Shown here: piece after piece, positions 9,101 to 17,905 of the stretch | How positions within the stretch are numbered: position 1 is the stretch's first letter | How the letters are laid out: each line of letters opens with the position of its first letter | DNA from: Capilliphycus salinus | GTDB lineage: Bacteria; Cyanobacteriota; Cyanobacteriia; Cyanobacteriales; Microcoleaceae | DNA length: 64,000 nucleotides | Direction of reading: 5' to 3' | Assembly: GCF_047276495.1 (NCBI RefSeq) | Contig: NZ_CP178543.1 | Coordinates: 3,410,001-3,474,000 of the forward strand | The notes under the pieces: model-generated | Databases searched by the model: none | Told to the model about the DNA's origin: nothing | What the model saw: only the letters and a program-made list of their open reading frames with translations | Made by a program: the position numbers and the translations under genes

Positions 9101-12100
9101 CGGGTTTTGTTACCTTCGCCAAATGAATTGCAGCAGCAATATTGAGTAAACCCGCCCCCGTTTCAACATCCGGGTTGGCATCTTGAAGATCCGTCGCCGT
9201 TGCTTTGATAATATCAATAACTTGGCGATAATTTAACTCGGGATTGGCCGCCCAAACTTGAGAAATAGCACCTGTAACTTTAGCGGTGGCGACAGAAGTT
9301 CCATCCATTGCCCCAATACCATCGCCAACAGTAGAAATCACCGGATTCTCTAACGTTCCACTATCGGCAACAATGTCTAAACCGTTGCCATAGTTAGAAT
9401 ATTCCGCACGGTCAAATCCTTGCCAAACAGAAGTTTTACCATCGATTTTTTGGGCAGAACCAACGGTAATAATGTTATCAAACTGTTGGGAAGCTTGCCC
9501 CAAAGCAGACATCACGCCGCCCTCATTTCCGGCCGCAACCGCAACCAAAACATTATTTTGACGGGCGTACTCTAACGCCGCCATTTCTAGGGGTGTAAAT
9601 TCGTAGCGGGTGGTGACATTTCCTTCCGCATCAATTTGGGTTAAATCTAAACTCAAATTAACCACCGCATTGGGTTGACCCGACTCCACCGCCGCATCGA
9701 CAAACTCAACCAAAGATTCCGCCCAACGTCCCGAACCTATCGCCCGTCCCGCCCAAATTGGGGCGTTATTGTTAATCCCATCGATGCCAATTCCGTTATC
9801 CTGTTTAGCCGCAATTAATCCCAAAATATGGGTGCCGTGTTCGTTGCCTTCTCCGGGTGTTAAAGTGGGGTCGGAATCGCCGTCTACTTTGTCGCTTCCC
9901 CAGGTAATTCGAGAGTAGTCAATATCGGGATTATTCCCGCTAAATCCCGTGTCAATTATTCCAATTAATGGTTGATTTTCCGCAGGGAATTCAAAGTCAA
10001 CGGGCGGTTCAACGGTTGCGGGAAGAACGGGTTGGGTAACTAATTGAGTTTCCAGTTGTTCGATTAACTGTAAGGTTGTCGAACTCACCGGAGGATTTGG
10101 ATTGAATTCGGATTGAGTTTTCAAACGGTCGGTCAACTGTTCCAATTGTTGAATTAAATTGCTGTTAACGGGGGTTTCTGAAAGGGTTTGATTTTGTAAA
10201 TTATAGGTCAGGTTTTCTAAGCGACTAACCAGAATAGCCGTTGGAGATTCAGAAGTTGATGTTGGCGAAGCTTCCGACCAATTATTTTCAACGTCTTCAA
10301 ATTCAGTTGCATAAACGGGTAAAGTTGAAGTTTCGGAACTATTATCGACATCAACCAATTCCGTTTCTTCGGATTTTTCAACCCCAGAATTCTCTAAATT
10401 ATCCTCAACCGCAACAGTTTCAGACTGTTCAAGTTCTGCAATTAAGGAAACTTCAGAAGTTTCCTGAAGTTCTGTTTCTTCTAATTCCGGTGAGAATTCT
10501 TCGGTAAGGATAGTTTCTAAATTGTTTTCGGTTTCCTCAACAGTTGAATTTTCAGAATTATCGACGATTTCAATAACTTCGGATTCTTCAGGTTCTTCTA
10601 CAGTACGAGTGGATAAGTTTTCCTCAACAACAGGATTTTCGGAAAGATTTTCAATTTCAACAGCTTCGGATTCTTCAGCTTCCCCTACAACCGAAGTTTC
10701 TGAATTATCGACAATTTCAATAACTTCGGATTCTTTAGGTTCTTCAACCGTTAAATTTTCTGAACTTTCATCGATAACTGTTGGTTCGGTTGGGGAAGTA
10801 GAAGTTTCTGAATTATCCTCAATTTCAATAACTTCGGATTCTTCAGTTTCCTCTACAATAGAAGTCTCTAAATTGTCTTCTATTTCGGTAACAACAGATT
10901 CTTCAGTTTGTTGAAGGATGGGAGTGTTCTCACTCTCTTCGATTTCAATAACTGATAATTCTTCAGTTTCCTCTACAACAGCAGTAGATAAGTTCTCCTC
11001 AACTTCGGTTTCTTCTAACTCCGGTGAGGATTCTTCAACAACAGGAGTGTCTCCACTATTTTGGATTTCAACAACTTCGGATTCCTCAACAATAGGATTC
11101 TCTAAGTTATCTTCTATTGTAATAACTTCGGATTCTTCAGTTTCCTCAACAATGGAAGATACTAAACTCTCCTCAACCTCAATTTGTTCTGACTCCGTTG
11201 CGGTTGATTCTCCGATAGAAGCTTCTAAATTATCTACAATTTCAACAACAACAGATTCCTCAACAACGGGATTTTCTGAGTTATCTTCGATTTCAACAAC
11301 TTCGGATTCTTCGACTTCCAATTCACTAGATTCTACTAATTCAGTAGATTCGTTTAGAGATGCTTCCTCCTCTAAAACTTCGACAATTTCATCATCGATG
11401 ACTTCGGTTTCTACAACTTCAGAATTGGATACCTCCTCATCAATTTCAACTTCGGTTTCAGATTCTCCCTCATCGAGTAAACCTTCCAAATCAGTCAGGA
11501 GATTTGATAAATTATTTTCAATTTCAACAATCGGTTCATCCGGTGTAATATAAGGTTGAGCATATTCAATCAATGCTTGACCCATATCAGAAGAACGCCA
11601 ATCTTTATTCGGATTGATAACTTCATCTAAATGAACCGCTTCTCCGCTTGCTCCCCGCACCTGAAAGATGATATCATTGTAGTCGCGATCGCTAGAATCA
11701 TCTACTCGCCAATCTTCAAAGACAAAAGTATTTCCATCTCCGGTAACATCCGCAATTTGTCCGAGTTGAAAACCATCTTCGGGATTGGCAGTTGACAGTG
11801 AAAATAAAGGTCGAATACTTTCTTCTGCGTTGGGATTATCGAAGACTTGCTGCACTTTTCCATTGGGAACCAACATCACAGCAAATTTATCCCCCGGACG
11901 CATATTAAAGGTTTTTACACCCAAATATTCTCCCCGGTTAAAATCGGTTTCTCCACCCAATCCCCCGCTAAATTTTGCACCTTCGTTTCCATCAGAAATT
12001 ACAACATGACCGAGTTCAGAATCGCTCAACGCTCGATTAGCCGCTTCTTTGATAAACTCTTCTAAACTTAGGTCTAATTCCTCCATTCCTTCCAAACTGA

Positions 12101-13037
12101 AGATAGCGAGTTCACCCCGTCCAAATCCTCCGCCATCAAACAAATAATCAATTCCGATTTCCCCGGTTTCTCCAACAGTAAAGATACCGGAATCAAAGTT
12201 AAAGTCAACGGGAGAACTGACGATTTCTTCGATAATTTCGCCGTTGCTATCGGTTTCGTTTTCGCTTTCGTTTACTGTATCGGTGTTGTTAGAGTTTTCT
12301 GTTTCAGAATAAGTCGATGATTCGGTTTCTTCTATTGATTCATCTACTTCTGATTCTGTAGTTATTTCTGCGTCTTCTGCTTCAGATTCTTCTAAAGTTG
12401 ACTCATCAGAAATTTCTTCAAGTTCGGATGCAGTTTCTTCTGTTGGAGATTCTTCTAAGCTTGAAACTTCGGATGTTTCTTCGGATGAGTATACAGTTTC
12501 GTTTTGATTTTCGGTTGAACTCTCCTCAACTTCTGGTGAAGATTCCAAGTCTGATGAGGATTCTTCGTTAAGTTCAAGTGAGGTATTTAAAGTTGTTTCT
12601 GTTATTTCTGTTTCGGAATTTTCAGGTTTTTCTGATGAAGATTCGGTGTCGTCGGATGTAATTTCTTCGTTAGATTCTGCCAAATTTTCCTCGGAAGTCT
12701 CAGAATTATCTTCGATTTCTAATTCTTCGAGTTCGGTAACAAAAGGAATTTCAACTTCATCACCTTCATCAAGGTTAGAAACTTCGACGGGGGTTAAATC
12801 TTCTTCCGATTGGGTTTCAACCTCCGAGTTAAGTTCGCTTTCAATTTCATCCAATAATTCACTCTCAATAATAATGGGGTCAGGACTGTCATCTCCTCCA
12901 TCGACCAAACCACTCGGGGTCAGTATCGGTTCCAAGATAAACGTTTCTTGGGAGGGAAGTTTTTTAGATTGAGACTGAAAACCCGATGCGGGTTGACGTT
13001 TACTGGAAGAACCGAGCAATTTTGTGAATAAACCCAT
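6165..13037 (-). CDS. Giant multidomain protein: DUF4114-like, subtilisin, LysM, amidase, SH3, lectin-like modules and CHAP
   Basis: A 2290-residue protein. Approximate order: basic start without a clear Sec signal (1-35); Glu/Ser/Thr-rich segment (35-280); DUF4114-like domain (281-490; GDKFAVMLVPNG, DRDYNDIIFQV); a second long acidic segment (495-980); subtilase S8 with Asp in IGIIDTGF (about 1028), His in GTHILGL, Asn in AAGNEGG and Ser in GTSVATAK (about 1245); LysM (1343-1392); a PQPQP linker; zinc amidase_3 (1490-1670; DPGHG, SLHQNAF, LVESLF); SH3 (1696-1769); bulb-type lectin (1782-1890; three QTDGN/QGDGN-VLY repeats); three trefoil-like ATGKALDxGG repeats (1920-2045); SH3 (2060-2122); CHAP (2160-2280; Cys in GNCTWYA, His in NHVAVVE). 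All expected catalytic residues are present. It is probably an exported cell-wall-degrading protein; export route and target are unknown. Confidence 0.9.
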   Translation of the reverse strand: MGLFTKLLGSSSKRQPASGFQSQSKKLPSQETFILEPILTPSGLVDGGDDSPDPIIIESELLDEIESELNSEVETQSEEDLTPVEVSNLDEGDEVEIPFVTELEELEIEDNSETSEENLAESNEEITSDDTESSSEKPENSETEITETTLNTSLELNEESSSDLESSPEVEESSTENQNETVYSSEETSEVSSLEESPTEETASELEEISDESTLEESEAEDAEITTESEVDESIEETESSTYSETENSNNTDTVNESENETDSNGEIIEEIVSSPVDFNFDSGIFTVGETGEIGIDYLFDGGGFGRGELAIFSLEGMEELDLSLEEFIKEAANRALSDSELGHVVISDGNEGAKFSGGLGGETDFNRGEYLGVKTFNMRPGDKFAVMLVPNGKVQQVFDNPNAEESIRPLFSLSTANPEDGFQLGQIADVTGDGNTFVFEDWRVDDSSDRDYNDIIFQVRGASGEAVHLDEVINPNKDWRSSDMGQALIEYAQPYITPDEPIVEIENNLSNLLTDLEGLLDEGESETEVEIDEEVSNSEVVETEVIDDEIVEVLEEEASLNESTELVESSELEVEESEVVEIEDNSENPVVEESVVVEIVDNLEASIGESTATESEQIEVEESLVSSIVEETEESEVITIEDNLENPIVEESEVVEIQNSGDTPVVEESSPELEETEVEENLSTAVVEETEELSVIEIEESENTPILQQTEESVVTEIEDNLETSIVEETEESEVIEIEDNSETSTSPTEPTVIDESSENLTVEEPKESEVIEIVDNSETSVVGEAEESEAVEIENLSENPVVEENLSTRTVEEPEESEVIEIVDNSENSTVEETENNLETILTEEFSPELEETELQETSEVSLIAELEQSETVAVEDNLENSGVEKSEETELVDVDNSSETSTLPVYATEFEDVENNWSEASPTSTSESPTAILVSRLENLTYNLQNQTLSETPVNSNLIQQLEQLTDRLKTQSEFNPNPPVSSTTLQLIEQLETQLVTQPVLPATVEPPVDFEFPAENQPLIGIIDTGFSGNNPDIDYSRITWGSDKVDGDSDPTLTPGEGNEHGTHILGLIAAKQDNGIGIDGINNNAPIWAGRAIGSGRWAESLVEFVDAAVESGQPNAVVNLSLDLTQIDAEGNVTTRYEFTPLEMAALEYARQNNVLVAVAAGNEGGVMSALGQASQQFDNIITVGSAQKIDGKTSVWQGFDRAEYSNYGNGLDIVADSGTLENPVISTVGDGIGAMDGTSVATAKVTGAISQVWAANPELNYRQVIDIIKATATDLQDANPDVETGAGLLNIAAAIHLAKVTKPEEYNPDLQVVPTTWSGEGKVTPTERAVRYRYEMKAGDTLWGIAQRELGNGSRWTEITKDPAGKTPFTSAEASRLSIGQAIYLPGNDPHPQPQPQPTPQPQPQPQPQPTPQPSSDTVKQAALNNFLKPFGNLQSSSWSNFLKEMFEKFYNSANKTLNSKAPQQGTGTSVNATPQRTPTQSVKTLAGKKIILDPGHGITNTGFDPGAVGYGTTEATENLHQAKLIANHLRQLGAEVKVLDEPLSLAQIGQRAAGHDIFVSLHQNAFNKNAQGHEVYSHPNAPAKDAQLAQAINSELDAIFPDRVIPNRGTKKADFSVLRNAPTNVPAVLVESLFIDAPGMSRANVEKAATAVARGIEKFFTGKVTGSTPPPSNPTTPKPTPSSTSGVVNSKVGSLPLNFRSGSFVGASIIGNLPKGTPLKILKSVTGGTYNPGTGSRNDWYQIEVNGKTGYVAAYYVDVKSSSKPTQTSFNLKPGGTNLDFRRGQEWVTSTGYKFKFQTDGNLVLYDRKGKAIWATGTHGTNADRFSVQTDGNVVLYDRGKPVWATNTAGNKGAYFAIQGDGNLVVYSSNRKALFNTGTVDGRQRTLSASAQWLRDRNLKRFPGLKFSTVVSKATGKALDAGGKNNSVYPHSSPNSKNEYHQWGFEKVGNYYMIINKATGKALDGGGDGGKLPYAHPDPQKNNSYQLWKLQKVGDAYLIVNKATGRALDSGGANGNHIYMHPNPIPGNSFHQWKLNLPNSGGSSTKTGYVNSSIGLNLRRDPSTNQAKISTLPNGTKLTILEKVTGQPYYPGNRTDWYKVKVGNTVGYVAAYYVSEGKEPDGGSSGNPLLNRQPAQYFRNRPQFYTTGNIFAQSMYGSSLVGGRGYTEGNCTWYAHGRLLEIGKSPAALRTMSGNANQWHNQMSNGSRIVSSPQVGDIAQWTANGQNHVAVVETVHPNGTITISESHYRTNWDAGGTGTLHWVRTIPASSPTRYIRVPNA

Positions 13038-13456
13038 AAAAATTTAGCACACCCTATAGGTGAGTAGTAGTAGTACCCTGTTGCTATTTCACCCCTTTGT
13101 TAGAAGACCCAGAACTTTCAATCAGATGCTCAAATACAATATCTGTTGGGAATTTTTTAGTTGTTAGAATTCCATTAACTTTATTTAAGCATATTTTCCG
13201 CAAAAATAGCACCGTATATTTAGGGATTTTTAAAGTTTTTTAACTGCCGGTAAATTTACGGAGTTTAACCGATTTTTTAGCTTGATAAAATTTATGAATA
13301 ACTCAATTCATTAGTTGGACGCACTCAAAACTACCTCGAGTATTTTATTTTAACAAAAAGTTTTTTATATAAAAAAATATTGATTTAATTTACCATCTCA
13401 AATCACTTCAAGTTTTGATAGCATACTTAAAGCATACCCAATCAATTCAAGGTGCT
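13038..13456. other. Gene-free, AT-rich intergenic region upstream of the giant gene
   Basis: About 420 bases with long A/T runs. It must hold the promoter of the giant minus-strand gene and probably that of the small plus-strand gene at 13457. A TAGTAGTAGTA run (13064-13074) is the only simple repeat noticed. No ORF, RNA gene or clear operator is seen. Confidence 0.4.
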
Positions 13457-13603
13457 ATGGTTACAAAAAATATCAGAGCCGTTACCTACCTGCCACCGGA
13501 GTACCACCAAAAACTCAAGGACTATGCCAAACGGAAAAATTTAACCGAAAGCGGTGCCTTAGTTGAAATCGTCAAACATTTCTTTGCGAATAAAGTGAAC
13601 TAA
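13457..13603 (+). CDS. Small ribbon-helix-helix-like (CopG/Arc type) protein
   Basis: A 48-residue protein from ATG 13457 (MVTKNIRAVTYLPPEYHQKL). A short beta-like N-terminus (RAVTYLP) is followed by two helices (PEYHQKLKDYAKRKNL and SGALVEIVKHFF), the layout of ribbon-helix-helix DNA-binding or antitoxin proteins. A longer start at 13415 is less likely. No toxin lies next to it. Its 3' end overlaps, on the opposite strand, the last codons of a STAND-NTPase remnant, which suggests the two genes were joined by a rearrangement. Confidence 0.65.
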   Translation: MVTKNIRAVTYLPPEYHQKLKDYAKRKNLTESGALVEIVKHFFANKVN

Positions 13604-13909
13604 GTAATCGTGAACTAATTGATAGCAATCTTCGGGATTTTGAGGAATCTTTAAAACCAAACCCGAATTGACTAGCAGCGTTAAAATCAAATCTAACCTA
13701 TCCGATTATATGTCAATAAACTCCTTAAGTTCAGAACGGGTTTTTAAAGGACGGGTATTGTTTTCATCGGTTAATAAATATAAAGCTAATTTGGCAAAAC
13801 GTTCATTTTCTGAACCACAATCTTTGACAACATCTTCTAGAAAACGCCCCACAATGATTGAATCTCCAGATACTCCTGCAACTGTTCGAGGTTGCGCCTG
13901 ACGCTTCAA
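13559..13909 (-). pseudogene. Fragment of a STAND-type NTPase (nSTAND1, usually WD40-linked), frameshifted
   Basis: The upstream half reads DSIIVGRFLEDVVKDCG and LYLLTDENNTRPLKTR and stops near 13706. The next frame continues LDLILTLLVNSGLVLKIP and CYQLVHDYLVHFIRK, then stops. This series (LxLLTDExNxRPLKTRxEL, LxLVLTxLVxSGLVxxxP, RYQLVHDYLVxFIR) is characteristic of the region after the NTPase in cyanobacterial AAA-like/WD40 STAND proteins. The NTPase core and the WD40 repeats are both missing, and a frameshift lies between the halves, so this is a relic. The last codons run antisense into the ribbon-helix-helix gene. Confidence 0.6.
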
Positions 13910-14248
13910 TCTTCATCTTCTCAAAAGTGAGGAGAGTTAATGATTATTCTAGGGTTAATTGGAGAGGAGAATTTATAAATAACGGTAAGAGATTTAGATG
14001 AGACGAAAAGTTTTTAAGATCGGGACTGAGAGACTATTCCCCAAGAGTCAACTTTACACAATACTCTTTGATGTAAACAACATTCATTTAGATTTTGAAG
14101 CGCAGAATGCAGACTGAGTGTGGACTGTAAGTTTCACAAATATGTTGTCATAAAAATCAAGAGTGGGATACTGGTTTGAGCGAGTATAATTGGAACACCA
14201 ATCTCAAACCACCTCTGCACTTAAGTTGATTAAAAAAGATACAATATC
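13910..14248. other. Gene-free region before the ISL3 element
   Basis: About 340 bases with no convincing coding frame on either strand. It separates the STAND remnant from the left inverted repeat of the ISL3 copy. I see no RNA gene or terminator. Confidence 0.3.
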
Positions 14249-14688
14249 GGTTCTTCGGTACTTGTTATGCTAAACTATTAGTAAGTTTTGTAAAACTACT
14301 AAGTATGAAACGAGAGCTAACTAAAATTCTTAATCTACCTGGAATAATAGTTAAATCTAAAAAAGAGATTGAAAAAACTCTGATTTTAGAGGTAGAAGCC
14401 AGCTCAAACACAGCTTGCTGTCCAGGTTGTCAAAAAGTGAGTAATCGTCTTCACCAAAACCACTGGCATTTGGTTAAAGACATGGCTTGGGCTGAAAAAG
14501 AAGTATTTTTAAGAGTAAATCGACGACAGTTCAAATGTGATTATTGTTTAAAGCCCTTCAGTGAGGAGTTGAGCTTTGTCAAGAAAAGACAAAAATACAC
14601 GAAAAGATATGCTCGATTAGTTACTGAAGAAGTGATTAATAGTAACTTACTAAATGTAGCGAAGAGACATAACTTAACTGAAGAAGAA

Positions 14689-14742
14689 GTTGACCGTTCA
14701 CGGGATGTAAAATCCCGTGCTTGCGGTCAACTCGATTCCCGA
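14689..14742 (+). repeat. 54-bp palindromic element in ISL3 copy 1 (in-frame)
   Basis: Outer stem TTGACCG/CGGTCAA encloses an inner stem CACGGGAT/ATCCCGTG. These are followed by a second hairpin, ACTCG-ATTCC-CGAGT, which uses the GT after the insertion point. It is translated as VDRSRDVKSRACGQLDSR within the transposase. The uninterrupted sequence, seen in the other ISL3 copy, runs straight from GAA to GTAGAATC. Confidence 0.8.
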
Positions 14743-14976
14743 GTAGAATCAATGATTAATCAAGTGAGTCGAGAGATTTTTCCAATTAGTTTGAAGAACT
14801 TAAAAAGGTTAGGAATAGATGAGATTACCTTAGTCAAGGGACAAGGCAAATTTATTATAGTGTTAGTTGATTTAGATACAGGGAAATTAATTGGATTAAT
14901 CCCAGAAAGAAAAGCTAAAACCTTGGAAAAATATCTAACATCTTGGGAAGAAGATATTTTAAATCAAATAGAAGAA

Positions 14977-15031
14977 GTCATCCGTTCACCGGATTTAAAA
15001 TCCGGGGAAGCGCGGATGACTCGATTCCCGA
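14977..15031 (+). repeat. 55-bp palindromic element in ISL3 copy 1 (frameshifting)
   Basis: Outer stem CATCCG/CGGATG, inner stem CCGGATTT/AAATCCGG, then the same ACTCG-ATTCC-CGAGT hairpin. It is inserted between GAA and GTAAGTATG of the transposase gene. An almost identical element occupies the same site in ISL3 copy 2 (44170-44224), so it was present before the two copies separated. Confidence 0.8.
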
Positions 15032-15668
15032 GTAAGTATGGATATGTATAAGATGTATAAAACCGTTATAGAAAAGCTTTGCCCACAAGCTGTAATCACT
15101 GTGGATAGGTTTCATGTAACGAAGCTATTACATCAAGAATTGAATTCAGGAAGAATTGAGCAAAAAAAAGTGCTGAGTCTCTGAAAGCTAAAGAAAGGGA
15201 AAAACTATTTACTAATTTGAAAGGTAGTAAGTACATTTTATTGAAAAGAAAAGAGAATTTAAAAGAAGAACAGAAAGAAAAACTAGATACTCTCATAAAA
15301 GCCTCAGCATTACTGGCAGCAATGCACGAGCTTAAAGAAGAGTTTACAACGAGATTTGACTGTAGTAAAAATTTAGGAGAGGGAACTCTTAAGCTACTCG
15401 AATGGATGGTTAAGGCTAAACCATTTTTTCCGAAGTTTGTTTGCACTCTCAAAAAATGGTTTGTCGAAATTGTGGGTCCGGTTTGAAAAAAAGACTACTA
15501 ATGCTGTTGTTGAAGTAATTAACAATCGATTGAAAGTATTAAAACGTTGTGGATTCGGGTTTAGAAATTTTGAGAATTTTAAGATCATAGCATTATTGTT
15601 TTGGCATCTAGGTAATAATTTAGCATAACAAGTACCGAAGAACCGGAAATGAAACAAGAAAACTCAGA

Positions 15669-15821
15669 ATGCGTTTAGTTCTTTATCGAAATAAACATAT
15701 TCCTTGGAACTATTCTAAATTTTTGAATTATGGAACAGAACGCTTGTTCTTGAAGCGGATGGAAAATAGGTATCAATTCATTCACGATTTGTTAAATAAA
15801 CACTTTGCAAATCAATATTGA
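15669..15821 (+). pseudogene. C-terminal fragment of a NACHT/STAND-type protein
   Basis: A 50-codon plus-strand frame reads MRLVLYRNKHIPWNYSKFL, then LNYGTERLFLKRM and NRYQFIHDLLNKHFANQY. The series IPWNYxxFLxYxTERxxLxRxxxRYxFIHDLLxxHFA is the usual C-terminus of large cyanobacterial NACHT or related NTPase membrane proteins. Everything upstream is missing; the fragment begins just beyond the right end of ISL3 copy 1, so the element or a linked deletion removed the rest. It lacks any catalytic part. Confidence 0.55.
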
Positions 15822-16074
15822 TTGGCTAGGAATTAGTCAAAGAAGGTTGCACATTCGATGAAGATTGGGGAAAAATACTAATACCACTCCCTTCAAATCA
15901 ATAAATCGTCTAAACACCAGTCCCGACAACTCGAATCTTCCGGTCTTGCTTACCCCGTTTGAACAATACGACTCAGACTGTCCTTTGGAGGCTCACAGAG
16001 TAACAGTGAGGGAAATTTTGGTACTGTTAGGGATGAATAGGTTTCAAGTTAGCAAAGATGGGTCAGGTGAAATT

Positions 16075-17481
16075 ATGGAGCAGCAGAAGGGTGAAGTCAC
16101 AATTGTCTCCGATGGACAAGCTACGCCAGCAGGAATTCTTACACCACCGAGGGAAGGGAGGTGGTACGACACATTTAGTTATATCGCCAATCCCGAACGA
16201 TTTTGTCGCCAGAATCTAGAAAAATATGGAGCAATTTTCAATACAAGTGTTTTTGGCGGTACAACCATCTTCGTTGGTTCGTCTGGGGCAATTCAAATGG
16301 TCTTTAACGGAGACTCCAAATATACCGAAATTGCCTTACCGGAAACGACGATGGATATGTTTGGCGAGTACAGTCTGTTTCAACATCCCGAGCTACACAG
16401 AGAACGTAAAAGTGCCTTAAAGCCCGGACTTACTGGTCGAATTTTGGAAGGATACATACCTCGGATTAATCAAATCATTATAGATGGCCTGAGCAATTGG
16501 AGTGATGGCGTCAAAGTATCGCTCTACCCGGCAGTTGAAACAATTTGTTTTCAGGTACTCGTTCCTCTATTGTTAGGAGTTAATTTAGATGAGATTAACC
16601 CCAAAAGTTTTGAGGGATTGCCTTTATCAAACTCTCGCGAACTAAAATCGCTTTACAAGACTTATTTTGATGGTTTCTATGGGTTGTGGAAATGGAAATC
16701 TCCTTTGACTGCCTACGGCAGAGGACTGAAAGCCCGAGCCAAATTGCTGGAGTTTATGCGAGCGGTGATTCGGCGACGGCGAGCATCCCAGGAACCAATC
16801 AATCCCGAAGCCAATTTCCTCTCGATGATGCTGGCTACTCAGCAGCAAAACCCCGACGGGATTTTCAGTGATGCTCTCATCGAAAACCAATGTCTGTTGC
16901 AGTTATGGGCATCCCATTATGAAATTTCTGGGCTTGTATCTTCCCTAATCTATCAGTTAGGAAGGTTTCCACAGGTATTGGCTCAACTACGGTCTGAGCA
17001 GGTAAAGATAACGGGTGAGCCAAGTCAGTTGAATACCCTTCTACCGGAGCAGTTGAAGCAAATGGTGTTTTTAGAAGCGGTAATCAAAGAGACTCTGCGA
17101 ACCTTGCCTCCTAGCTCTACAGCTAATCGTCGTCTTACCAAATCCGTAGTTTTAGATGGAATGCTTTATGCCAAAGGCTGTACTATTATTGCCGAACCGC
17201 GATTGGCTCATATCATGCCGGAACACTTTCACCAACCAGAGATGTTTGCTCCCGAGCGTTTTCTACCTCCACGAAATGAGGGAAGGATGTATGAGTTTAT
17301 TCCTTTTGGTGGCGGCGTACACGCCTGCTTGGGAGCGCAGATGGCAATGACGATTACGAAGATATTTGCCAGTCATTTCATCTATTTGTTTGACTGGCAA
17401 CTGACGGGTGAAGCTTCTTTTGTGCAGTTTCCTCTGAAGAAAATCAAGAATAATTACCAAATTCTTCTTCAAAAGCGTTAA
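16075..17481 (+). CDS. Cytochrome P450 (CYP120-like)
   Basis: A P450 monooxygenase of about 468 residues. It has the heme-binding loop FGGGVHACLG (Cys about 418), the K-helix ETLRTLP (ExxR) and the PERF motif (APERFLPP). Sequence style resembles the CYP120/CYP26-like P450s of cyanobacteria, which act on retinoid-like or isoprenoid substrates; the substrate here is unknown. The I-helix reads LWASHYEISG where most members have AGxET/DT, so the acid-alcohol pair used for oxygen activation is altered. ATG 16075 follows AGGTGA at good spacing. The frame is open upstream to a TTG at 15865 with an in-frame ATG at 16033, but that part lacks P450-like sequence. No redox partner gene is adjacent. Confidence 0.88.
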   Translation: MEQQKGEVTIVSDGQATPAGILTPPREGRWYDTFSYIANPERFCRQNLEKYGAIFNTSVFGGTTIFVGSSGAIQMVFNGDSKYTEIALPETTMDMFGEYSLFQHPELHRERKSALKPGLTGRILEGYIPRINQIIIDGLSNWSDGVKVSLYPAVETICFQVLVPLLLGVNLDEINPKSFEGLPLSNSRELKSLYKTYFDGFYGLWKWKSPLTAYGRGLKARAKLLEFMRAVIRRRRASQEPINPEANFLSMMLATQQQNPDGIFSDALIENQCLLQLWASHYEISGLVSSLIYQLGRFPQVLAQLRSEQVKITGEPSQLNTLLPEQLKQMVFLEAVIKETLRTLPPSSTANRRLTKSVVLDGMLYAKGCTIIAEPRLAHIMPEHFHQPEMFAPERFLPPRNEGRMYEFIPFGGGVHACLGAQMAMTITKIFASHFIYLFDWQLTGEASFVQFPLKKIKNNYQILLQKR

Positions 17482-17880
17482 TTCCATTGATGGTTTGGTC
17501 GTCAATGTGTTAAATGGAGTTGGAGCCAATGATTGTTTTATTTAATGAAGGACTGCACTCGGTCTAGTCATTAGCCTTCGTAAACTGCAAACACCCCTGC
17601 AAGTCCTATTGTCTACCGAAAGCCCCGTTTAATAAAGTTCTCATCGAACCAACAGACAACATTGGTTTCACTCCTTCGTTCAAGATGAAACTCCTCTAAC
17701 CAGACAATACCGCAAGAATTGAACGCTTTTAAACTTAAATCATCAACTTATTCTAACTGGAGTTTAACCCCTGAAACTCTTAATCTTGTCTTGACAAAAA
17801 CAACCACGTTCCGACTTCAAGATTCTCCTCTATTTAATAGTATAGCTCAAGCCAACGAAGTTGTTAATATTGGGTTGAAT
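17482..17880. other. Intergenic region between P450 and CHAT genes
   Basis: About 400 bases. An open frame from 17719 runs into the antisense of the CHAT gene and has no family features, so I treat it as chance. The P450 and CHAT genes converge here. No other clear signal is seen. Confidence 0.3.
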
Positions 17881-17905
17881 GTTGGGTTTCGTTCCCCAAC
17901 CCAAC
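17881..17905. repeat. Dispersed palindrome GTTGGGTT/AACCCAAC at the CHAT 3' end
   Basis: GTTGGGTT, a nine-base loop and AACCCAAC, immediately after the CHAT stop codon. This palindrome type is frequent between cyanobacterial genes and could act as a hairpin terminator for the CHAT gene, although no T-tract follows. Confidence 0.55.

Larger units (their letters stand above)
14305..15628 (+). pseudogene. ISL3-family transposase, interrupted by palindromic insertions and frameshifts
   Basis: The N-terminal part (MKRELTKILNLPGIIV) has the ISL3 zinc-ribbon, with CPGCQKVSNRLH and CDYCLKPF, then helix-turn-helix and the first DDE region (RLGIDEITLVKGQGK; IVLVDLDTGKLIG). A 54-bp palindrome at 14689-14742 adds 18 codons without breaking the frame. 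A 55-bp one at 14977-15031 shifts it, so the rest (MYKMYKTVIEKLCPQAVITV onward) is read in another frame. Further frameshifts lie near 15170 (an A run) and 15481. The C-terminal piece KTTNAVVEVINNRLKVLKR completes the family pattern. It cannot make a full protein from one frame. Confidence 0.85.
14249..15644 (+). mobile_element. ISL3-family insertion sequence, copy 1 (degenerate)
   Basis: The left end begins GGTTCTTCGGTACTTG at 14249. The same sequence in reverse complement ends at 15644, giving terminal inverted repeats of about 30 bases around a transposase gene and an element of about 1.4 kb. Both ends match the copy at 43555-44952, which has nearly the same length. No flanking 8-bp duplication is evident. 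The transposase is broken by a palindrome insertion and two frameshifts. The element separates two unrelated STAND/NACHT-type remnants. Confidence 0.85.

Noticed and set aside
10241..12972. Several plus-strand ORFs antisense to the giant gene (Ser-rich proteins)
   Set aside because: They are the mirror of the Glu/Ser/Thr-rich coding repeats; the minus frame has clear domains.
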